Source: Thraustochytrium sp. TN22 (Eukaryota; Sar; Bigyra; Thraustochytrida; Thraustochytriidae). Taken from it: a stretch of 45,077 bases of DNA. Where the stretch lies: the NCBI GenBank assembly GCA_013306675.1, contig JABLUY010000275.1:1-45077 (forward strand), in the 5' to 3' direction. A program made the translations under genes and the position numbers. This document shows positions 38,667 to 45,077 of this stretch, in pieces. The notes beneath the pieces are model-generated. The model was not told the DNA's origin, ran no database searches, and saw nothing but the letters and a program-made list of their open reading frames with translations. Each line of letters opens with the position of its first letter. Positions within the stretch are counted from its first letter, which is position 1.

Positions 38667-40622
38667 ATGGCGAGCGCGGGCGAGGGCGAGCACCTGCGCA
38701 AGCGCGCGCGCACGGAGGGCTCTGCGCTGACGGCGCGGCGGCTGACGAGCGCGGACCTGCGGCTTACGACGGAAGAGGCGAAGTTGTTCGCGACCGTCAA
38801 GGAGGTGGTGGCGCGCTTCGGGCTTGCCACGCAGGTGCGCGTGGCCGGCGGCTGGGTGCGCGACAAGCTGCTGGGGCGCACGTCGCATGATATCGACATG
38901 GCGCTGGACGACATGACCGGGCTGGCTTTCGCGGAGAAGGTGAATGAGTACCTGGAGGAGCAGGGCCTCAAGACGCACCGCATCGGGCTCATCCAGGCCA
39001 ACCCGGACCAGAGCAAGCACCTGGAGACGGCATCGGTGAACATTCTCGGGCTCGGCATTGACATGGTCAACCTGCGCGCTGAGGAGTATGTGCAGGAGAG
39101 CCGCATCCCGTCCATGACCTTTGGTACTGCGCAGGAGGACGCGGAGCGGCGCGACTTCACCATCAACGCGCTCTTTTACAACGTGAACGAGGACCTCGTG
39201 GAGGACTTGACGCGCCGCGGCCTGCACGACCTGGAGCAGGGCATCATCCGCACGCCGCTGCCGGCGGACACGACCTTCAACGACGACCCTCTGCGCATGT
39301 TGCGCGCGGTGCGCTTCGCCAGCCGCTTCGCCTTCGACCTCGACCCGAGCATCGCCGAGGCGCTGCGCGACCCGGCCAACCGGCGCGCGCTGCAGGACAA
39401 GGTCAGCCGCGAGCGCGTGGGCATCGAGCTACGCTCCATGCTCGAGAGCGCGCAGCCAGTGGCGGCGCTGCGTCTTTTGGCTGAGCACGAGCTCTGCACC
39501 TTTGCCTTCACGCCGCCTGCGTACACGCCGCCCAATCCGGCCACCGAGGCGCCGCTGGAGGGGGACCTTGTGCAGGACGACGAGCGGATGCGTGCGCACC
39601 TGCGCAACCTGGACTGGACCTCGCGCGTCGACCTGGTGCAGCGCACGGTGGACCTTGCGCATGGCCGTGGCGGCGATGGCGGCGATGGCGGCGATGGCGA
39701 CGGCAGCGGCGGGGGCGAGGAGACGGCGGCGGCCGAGGCCGAGGCCGAGAACAAGGTCAAGGCCAAGGGCGCCAGCGCCGCCAACTCGCGGTCCTTTGGC
39801 TATGCGCGCGATGCGGGGCTGTATGCGGCCCCGGACATGTCCGTGGCCTGCCTGTCGGCGCTCTTTCACGACCTGGGCGGCATGATGGGCCTCGCGGTGC
39901 CCAAGCTCAAGCCAGAGCCTGCCGTGCAGCTCGTCGTGCGCGACGCCGTCAAGGCCAAGGCCTCCATCGCACAGGACGTGGCGCTGGTCTGCGGCACGGC
40001 GCGCGCCCTCTTGGAGACGGCGCGCTCCGTTGACTGCGGCGCCGCGTCCGCCGACCTCGCCGCGAACGACGACCTGCGCGTGGCAGCGGGCCGCGTCTAC
40101 GTGCGCGCACGCAGCTTCATGCCGGACGTCCTGGCGCTCGCCATCGCACTCGAGCCTGCGCAGGCTGCGGCCGTGCGCCGCCTGCACGCCGTGGCGCTTG
40201 AGCACTGGCACCTGCGCGAGATGTGGAAAGACAAGCCGCTCATCGATGGCAAGCAGCTCATGCGCGAGCTTGGCATCAAGCAGGGCGGCACCCACATCGG
40301 CATCCTCATGGACCGCCAGCTGACCTGGCGCATCCTGCATCGCGGCGACACGACCGCTGGCCGCCTCGAGTGCGTCGCCTACCTCAAGAGCATCATGGGG
40401 CCCATCGTCGCCGAGGAGGAAGCCAAGAAGGCCGCGCGCCTCCGGGAGATTGCCACCGAGAAGCAGAAGCGCAAGGAGCGCCACGAGCAGCAGCAGCGCG
40501 AGGCCCGCGAGCGCCGCGCCAAGAAGTTGCAAGATGCGCGCGAGGCCATGGCATTCGAGGACAAGCCCGAGCATCGTCTTGGCCCTGCTGCCGCCGACAA
40601 GCCACGAGACCCGTCCCCGTAG
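38667..40622 (+). CDS. CCA1: CCA-adding enzyme (tRNA nucleotidyltransferase)
   Basis: A protein of 651 residues from the ATG at 38667, closely resembling yeast Cca1. The enzyme adds or repairs the 3' CCA of tRNAs in cytosol, nucleus and mitochondria. Motifs in order are the nucleotidyltransferase signature GGWVRDKLLG with the metal-binding DID (SHDIDMAL), a block SKHLETASVNILG, the ERRDFTINALFYN motif, DPLRMLRAVRFASRF, and SRERVGIELRSML. The C-terminal half has LSALFHDLGG and ends in a basic Lys/Glu/Gln-rich helix. It is longer than yeast Cca1 (546), with a Gly/Asp-rich insertion near residue 340. Residues encoded just upstream (PQLLRAAGRGWRGLATG) look like a mitochondrial presequence but have no ATG. 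See findings. Confidence 0.93.
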   Translation: MASAGEGEHLRKRARTEGSALTARRLTSADLRLTTEEAKLFATVKEVVARFGLATQVRVAGGWVRDKLLGRTSHDIDMALDDMTGLAFAEKVNEYLEEQGLKTHRIGLIQANPDQSKHLETASVNILGLGIDMVNLRAEEYVQESRIPSMTFGTAQEDAERRDFTINALFYNVNEDLVEDLTRRGLHDLEQGIIRTPLPADTTFNDDPLRMLRAVRFASRFAFDLDPSIAEALRDPANRRALQDKVSRERVGIELRSMLESAQPVAALRLLAEHELCTFAFTPPAYTPPNPATEAPLEGDLVQDDERMRAHLRNLDWTSRVDLVQRTVDLAHGRGGDGGDGGDGDGSGGGEETAAAEAEAENKVKAKGASAANSRSFGYARDAGLYAAPDMSVACLSALFHDLGGMMGLAVPKLKPEPAVQLVVRDAVKAKASIAQDVALVCGTARALLETARSVDCGAASADLAANDDLRVAAGRVYVRARSFMPDVLALAIALEPAQAAAVRRLHAVALEHWHLREMWKDKPLIDGKQLMRELGIKQGGTHIGILMDRQLTWRILHRGDTTAGRLECVAYLKSIMGPIVAEEEAKKAARLREIATEKQKRKERHEQQQREARERRAKKLQDAREAMAFEDKPEHRLGPAAADKPRDPSP

Positions 40623-41544
40623 TAGGTTGGCTCCTAGGCTAGTTGGCTTTACATCAAATTGACTCTCTGACCTTCGATCCATGCGCGGCTCCGACTTGTG
40701 ATCGGTCCCGGGCGCCGCCGATTCCGAGACCATCTGGGACCGCCACTCCGCTCTCTTCTGCAGTGCAGTGCCAGTGCCCGTGCGGCTGCGGCGCTGGCTG
40801 CACTGCACTGCCAGCGGCTCCAGCGTAAGTTGAAGGACGGCGAGGACGCGAGGACGCACCGTTCACGGCGATCTTCCATTCCAGCGCGACGCGAGGATCG
40901 GCGGACGCGCGGTGCAAGTCGAGCCGAAGCCGTGGCGATCCGAGCCAAAGCGGCCACGCAACACTTCGCCTTTGGGCTTTCAGGCTGACTGGCTGGCTGG
41001 CTCGGCTCCGCGCGAGGCGGCAGCTCGACTCGGAGCGCCGCGGCCCTGCAGGCAGGCAGGCAGGCCGGGCTCGGGTCGTGCCAGGTCGGCTCGGCTCCGC
41101 GGCGCTCCGCCCCGCCGACCCGTCAGTTCGGTCTGGCTGGCGTGCAGTGCAGTGCAGTGCCAGTAGCGCAGTCACAGTGCAGCGCCGTGCAGTGGCGCGC
41201 GCCACGTTGCCGGCGAGCGACCAGCGAGGGTCCGAGTCCGAGCCTCCTCTCGGACCTCCAAAACCTTCTTCTTGTTGAAGTTCTTGACTTGACTCGCATC
41301 AGGGCACTGCGTGCGACTGCGGCCAGCTGCGCGCGCACAGAGGCGCGCGCGCGCTCGCGCTGCACTGCAAAGCACGGCACGCGCTGCCAGTGGGCAAGTG
41401 GAGGAGGAGGAGTCCAGACCCGGAGCGAGCGCGCGCCTCTCCGGCGAGCGCGGGCGGCGGCGCGGCGCGGCGGCGGGCGGCGGCGGCGGCGGAGCGGAGG
41501 CGGCGGCGCGGCGGCGGCGCGGCGGCGGCGGCGGCCGCGGCGAG
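40623..41544. promoter_or_regulatory. Intergenic upstream of the acylated protein
   Basis: About 920 bp. It holds CTAG-rich sequence with GCTAGTTGGC (40638-40647), repeated CAGTGCAGTGCAGTGCC sequence (40761-40776 and 41143-41160), and TGCCAGTG at 40769-40776 and 41385-41392. GC-only repeats run into the start codon. No gene. Confidence 0.5.
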
Positions 41545-42150
41545 ATGGGCGTGTGCGGCAGCAAGGGCGCGGCGTCGTCGGAGCTCGTGGCGAGCGGCGG
41601 CGGCGGCGGCAAGGCGCGCAAGGGGCGCGCGCGCTACGAGGACTCGGCGGAGTTCGCGCTGGGGCTGCCGCAGGAGGAGGAGGCGAGGCAGCGGGGGCTG
41701 TACCTCATCTTTGATGAGACCAACGGCGGCGCGCTGCTGGCGGTGTGGTCCGAGACGCCCGTGGAGGACGCCATGGCGTTCTTCTTCCCGAGGGTGAACG
41801 TGCCGGCGTTCAAGTTCAAGGGCACAGGCCGCACGGAGCTCATTCGCGGTCTCGCGGTGAATCGCGCCAAGCTCTTCAGCGGCTGGACGCAGTTCTTCAA
41901 GCTCGCTCACGACAACGATGCGCTCGTGCAGATCTACACGGAGCGAGACACCGACTTCTGGTACATGGACAAGGATCTCGGCGTGCACTTTGTGGACCGC
42001 CGCGAGTGGTATGTGTCGCGTGACATGGCCATTGTTGCCATCCTCCCACACAGCAACCTGGGGCTCAAGGGCATCAAGAAGACCTCCGTGGACGTCTTCC
42101 AGGACACCGTCACCAAGAACAGCGGCATCACCTGGCGCCCGCTTCACTAA
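41545..42150 (+). CDS. N-myristoylated/palmitoylated protein of unknown function
   Basis: A protein of 201 residues from the ATG at 41545. The N-terminus MGVCGSKG fits the N-myristoylation consensus (Gly2, Ser6, Lys7), with Cys4 as a likely palmitoylation site, so it should sit on the inner face of a membrane. After a Gly/Ala linker (to about 25) comes a compact globular region with aromatic-rich strands, including AMAFFFPRVNVPAFKFKG, TQFFKLAHDNDALVQIYTER and DTDFWYMDKDLGVHFVDR, ending NSGITWRPLH. I do not recognise a family. Codon bias and composition match the real genes, so coding status is well supported. It converges on the LPMO gene. Confidence 0.8.
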   Translation: MGVCGSKGAASSELVASGGGGGKARKGRARYEDSAEFALGLPQEEEARQRGLYLIFDETNGGALLAVWSETPVEDAMAFFFPRVNVPAFKFKGTGRTELIRGLAVNRAKLFSGWTQFFKLAHDNDALVQIYTERDTDFWYMDKDLGVHFVDRREWYVSRDMAIVAILPHSNLGLKGIKKTSVDVFQDTVTKNSGITWRPLH

Positions 42151-42497
42151 CCTGATTGAATCGGCGTGAACTACGCCCGGGTCTTGCGAGGCCTGGCGGC
42201 GGGGCAAGCGAGTCGCTGTGGCAAGCGCGTTGCGCTGCCAAGCGAGTTGCGCTGCCAAGCGAGTCGTCCCCAAGCGAGCCGCTAGCAAGCGAGCCGCTCG
42301 CAAGATAGTGGCTTTCGCGCTCGGGCCCACGCGCCGCCGCCCCCCTGTGTCCTTTTCTCATCTCCGTCTCGGTCATCTCGCGAGCCTCCGTTCTCTTTTT
42401 TTTTCCGTCATAATCGCTCGCTGGTACTACTCCTGCCAAAATCATCTTTCGCATCACATGATTCGTCTCAATCAGTGCCTTGCTCAATGCCCAATGC
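42151..42497. other. Convergent 3' region with minisatellite
   Basis: Contains a degenerate 14-18 bp tandem repeat at about 42203-42307, followed by an AT-richer stretch with a T run near 42397. No gene. Confidence 0.6.
42203..42307. repeat. Degenerate minisatellite (CAAGCGAGTYGCKG-type unit)
   Basis: Around seven imperfect units beginning (G)CAAGCGAG or (G)CAAGCGCG occur in a row, each 14-18 bp, just after the stop of the acylated protein. Confidence 0.75.
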
Positions 42498-43805
42498 TCA
42501 AGCGCTCACACGGGCGCAGTGGCCGCTATCCACGTAGACCTGCGCGCACGACACGCTTTGGCACCATGCATCGGTCGCCGGCGGGCTGCCCTTGCCTGTA
42601 CCCACGCACGTGAGCGCCGCAGTCGGCACGGCCGTGCTCAGCGGCGTGGGCGAGGGCGAGGTGGCTGGTACAGTGGTGGTCGTTGGCGGTGCGGTGGTGG
42701 TCTCGCCCACATAGCAGAGCCCGACATCTACGTAAGTCTCGGCGCAGCCCACGCTCTGGCACCAAGCGTCCGTGATGGGCGGGCTGCCCACGCCGGAGCC
42801 GTAGCAGGCCATCGTCGTCACGGGTGTCGCGGTCGGCGAAGTCGGAGCGGTTGTGGGCTCTGGCGCCGTGCTCGGGGCGCTCGTGACCACTGTCGCCGTG
42901 CTCGGGGCGCTCGTGACCTCAGGCGCCATGCTCGGGGCGCTCGTGGCTTCTGGCGCGAAGCTCGGCGGTTCCGTGGCTTGCGTCGTGGGCGCGGCGGTCC
43001 TGCCGTCCCCGTCCACGATGCGAATGTCGGCACAGTTCCAAAATCCCTCCGGATAGCTGTCGGGCGAGTTCCCGGTCTGGTAGAACCACTGCAGCACGCA
43101 GCGCTCGCAGGAGATGCTCTCCGGGATGTGAAAGCGCATCACAAAGGGGTCGTCCTGCGGCTTTGGCAGGACCCAGCGGTGCTGGTTGTCGGCTGGATCG
43201 GAGCACTCGCCGCCGCCGCGGCAGCAGCTGCCGTCGATGCCGCCGTCGGGGAGCCAGGCGCACTTGGAGTGCTCGAAGCGGTAGTTGGCGGCGCTCGGGC
43301 CGGCGTAGTCTGCCGGGCTGGCCACGCCGTCCTCCATGAGCCCTTGGTAGGTGGCCTCGGTGTACGTGCGGTTGAAGCGGAGCACGTGCTGGTTCAGGCA
43401 GTCCTGCGTGATAGGCTGCGTCTTGTCAACGCCGCCATCCGCCGGCACGCACAGGCGGAACTCGAACCAGCCCCAGTGGTGCGCCGTGATCTTGACGCGC
43501 AGCTCGAGGTCTTCGCCCGCAGTGGCTGTCATGCTCGGGTCCACGGGACCGTACGCGTTGGGTGCCATGAACTCGCGGCGAGTCGCCACGTCGCCGCATA
43601 GACCATGGCCTTGATCGCGCTCCACGGCCGTCCCGCCCGCGGACATGGACTGGATGTCACCAGCGCCGCGGCTGCCGCCTTGCCAGTGCACGTTGCGCGG
43701 CTCGGGCGTCACCAGATATCCATGACCATGCACGCGCTGAGCAATCGAGGCAAGCACCACGAGGGCGACGAGCATCACCACGCTGCGCTGAGACTGGGTC
43801 TTCAT
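42498..43805 (-). CDS. Secreted lytic polysaccharide monooxygenase (AA15/chitin-binding-4-like) with C-terminal Cys repeats
   Basis: A protein of 435 residues from the ATG at 43805. The signal peptide (1-27) ends just before His28 (HGYLVTPEPRNVHW), so the mature protein starts with the His needed for the copper brace. The second brace His is H110 in KITAHHWGWFEFRLC, which matches the AA15 pattern ITA-x-H-x-G-[YW]-FEFRLC. The domain ends near residue 270 with WNCADIRIVDGD. A Thr/Pro/Ser-rich linker with SAPSTAPE-like repeats follows. Two C-terminal Cys repeats of about 35 residues share SPP-x-TDAWCQSV-x-CA-x-x-YVD-x-G-x-C and may bind polysaccharide. AA15 enzymes oxidatively cleave chitin or cellulose. 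The frame is open upstream past the start through a (TGCC)n tract, which is not counted as coding. Confidence 0.88.
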   Translation of the reverse strand: MKTQSQRSVVMLVALVVLASIAQRVHGHGYLVTPEPRNVHWQGGSRGAGDIQSMSAGGTAVERDQGHGLCGDVATRREFMAPNAYGPVDPSMTATAGEDLELRVKITAHHWGWFEFRLCVPADGGVDKTQPITQDCLNQHVLRFNRTYTEATYQGLMEDGVASPADYAGPSAANYRFEHSKCAWLPDGGIDGSCCRGGGECSDPADNQHRWVLPKPQDDPFVMRFHIPESISCERCVLQWFYQTGNSPDSYPEGFWNCADIRIVDGDGRTAAPTTQATEPPSFAPEATSAPSMAPEVTSAPSTATVVTSAPSTAPEPTTAPTSPTATPVTTMACYGSGVGSPPITDAWCQSVGCAETYVDVGLCYVGETTTAPPTTTTVPATSPSPTPLSTAVPTAALTCVGTGKGSPPATDAWCQSVSCAQVYVDSGHCARVSA

Positions 43806-43834
43806 CTCTTCTTTTTTCTTAAAGTGCTGCTTGC

Positions 43835-43841
43835 TTGCTTG

Positions 43842-43892
<51 letters not shown>
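43835..43892. repeat. TGCC tetranucleotide microsatellite
   Basis: About a dozen units of CTGC/TGCC in the LPMO 5' flank. Confidence 0.9.
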
Positions 43893-43893
<1 letters not shown>

Positions 43894-44394
43894 CTTGATT
43901 GGTTGATACTCGATGCAGGTTTCGTGTTTGCAGAAAGCGAGCGAACTCTCGCAGGGGCTGGGTTTGGTCGGCGGTCAAATCTTTGGCGCCACAAGTGAGG
44001 GCGCCATGCAACGTCCGAGAGGTGATGCCCCCTTTCGCGGGCACGACACCGCAACTTTATTGCCTGGCACTGAAGCCGACGGAAAGCCTTCAAGCGCGCC
44101 GATCGCCGTCCCTCGCCGCGTGGCCACCACCAAATTGCCACTAGCACGCCGCAACGGCCCGTGCGCTGCCGCAGGCCACGCTGGTGGCGCCCTGGTTGTC
44201 CCGGTAGCTGAGGTCGCGTGCAAGGCACTCGATTGCCTCGTTGCGAACGTTGCGTCAGCGCGCCGCGCTTGCTCCCCAGCTCGCCTCCCTCTCGGAATCA
44301 AGCTCAATCAACTCTATCCCGCTCCGCCTGTTCCGCCTGCCCTCCGGCCTCGCGGCCCTGCTCGTCCTCTCGTGCATCCCCGCGCTCGTGCACC

Positions 44395-44635
44395 TCACCG
44401 TCGCCGGACTACTACATCCCCCGCATCTCCTCCCCTCTCCTCTCCCGCATCTCCTCCCTCGGGCCGAGCCCCCGCTCCGGCGCGCGGCCCGATCCGCAGG
44501 AACAGCGGCCGCCCGTCGTGGTCGAGGTCGTCGCAGATCGTCTCGTCCCTCCGCGCGTCGCTGTGCTCGTCGCCGAGCGAGGCCTCGGAGTCGGAGGTCC
44601 CCAAGCTCGACCTCCTGCTTTCGCTGCACAGCGCC
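44395..44635 (-). CDS. Possible internal exon of an unidentified gene
   Basis: In one minus frame, nearly all third positions are G or C across about 45 codons encoding a Ser/Asp-rich stretch (RRSSLGTSDSEASLGDEHSD) and then DDLDHDGRPLFLRIGPRAG. The frame begins after an AG that could be an acceptor (TTGCTGACAG) and ends near a GTGAGG that could be a donor (about 44400). No ATG and no family recognised. Frames on the plus strand also have biased codons here, so strand and coding status are uncertain. Confidence 0.25.
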
Positions 44636-45077
44636 TGTCAGCAAGCAGCTGATGACAGCTGCCGGCAGCCATCACCAGACGGGCGGGCGGGCGCCTGGCG
44701 AGCAAAAGGGGCCACGTCGCCCGGCGCGCCGCGATCGGCGGCGTCGTGGCGGCTCGAGCTGCGCCAGCTCGGAGCAGGAGGCCGGTGACCTTCGCCTCGA
44801 CGTCCACGTCACCGCCGTCTCGCCGCCTCGGCTCCGACGCGGGAAAGCTAAAAGCTAGTTGGCCAGGCGGGCAAGCGCGGAAGCGGCAGTGGCGGCGCGG
44901 CGGCGCAAGTGGCGGCGCGCCGTTTGCGGCAGTGGCGGCGCGTCACTTGCGGCGCGCCCGGCACCGTCATGAGGACGAGCAGAGCGGCATCAGGCAGCGC
45001 GGGTACGTGCGCGCGACGGCGCGCGGCGGCGGCGGGAGGCGGCGGCGGGCGGCGCGCGCGGCGCGGCGCGGCGCGGC

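Larger units (their letters stand above)
43806..45077. other. Right-end region: TGCC microsatellite and unassigned DNA
   Basis: A TGCC/TGCT tetranucleotide array (about 43827-43895) lies just upstream of the LPMO start. GCTAGTTGGC lies at 44854-44863. GGCAGTGGCGGCGCG occurs twice (about 44885 and 44929). The last 100 bp are almost entirely G/C. A possible minus-strand exon at 44395-44635 is listed separately. Confidence 0.55.

Noticed and set aside
43806-44228. 141-codon N-terminal extension of the LPMO
   Set aside because: It reads through the TGCC microsatellite and would bury the signal peptide and the essential mature N-terminal His.
1-45077. Integrated virus, virophage or transposon
   Set aside because: No capsid, polymerase, integrase, transposase or reverse-transcriptase motifs and no terminal repeats were seen in any frame.

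Overview
The window is nuclear DNA from a GC-rich, intron-poor, flagellated protist. Coding third positions are almost always G or C. Genes lie singly on both strands without operons. All four visible introns are GT-AG and short (92-236 bp). A ciliary microtubule inner protein (EFHB/CFAP21) points to a flagellate. There are mitochondrial, nucleolar, ER/Golgi and vacuolar housekeeping genes. No plastid, viral or bacterial-type genes were seen. The gene mix (membrane P4H with an extra N-terminal domain, GT60 glycosyltransferase, LPMO, protist repeat modules) would suit a stramenopile-like or haptophyte-like lineage, for example a bicosoecid or labyrinthulid relative. That assignment is inference.

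Layout: EFHB (+, 1114-2388) converges on NOL10/ENP2 (-, 2630-4753). A secreted RCC1-like repeat protein (+, 5501-8317) and a PH-CCR4-like nuclease fusion (+, 9061-11529) follow. Next are prefoldin 4 (+, one intron), ACADSB (+, 14766-16010), and a membrane prolyl 4-hydroxylase with a VHL-like domain (+, one intron), which converges on an AGC-like kinase (-, 18488-19609). A 3.6 kb gene-poor, repeat-rich stretch (19610-23231) separates these from an epoxide hydrolase (-), V-ATPase subunit E (-, one intron), an ERGIC-53-like lectin (+, one intron) and UTP15 (+). UTP15 converges on a very large membrane TTL/ATP-grasp-like multidomain protein (-, 30601-33807). Then come SDHAF4 (+), a GT60 hydroxyproline-type GlcNAc-transferase (-), the CCA-adding enzyme (+), an N-myristoylated protein of unknown function (+) and an LPMO with small Cys repeats (-).

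Functional links: NOL10 and UTP15 are both small-subunit ribosome-biogenesis factors. ACADSB and SDHAF4 are mitochondrial, as may be one isoform of the CCA enzyme. P4H, GT60 and the L-type lectin together suggest secretory-pathway hydroxyproline modification and glycoprotein traffic. The most interesting items are the P4H with a VHL-like hydroxyproline-pocket domain, the TTL-like/RanBP2-finger/PAN/tandem-repeat membrane protein, a probable non-AUG-initiated mitochondrial form of the CCA enzyme, and a recurrent intergenic TGCCAGTG motif near gene starts.
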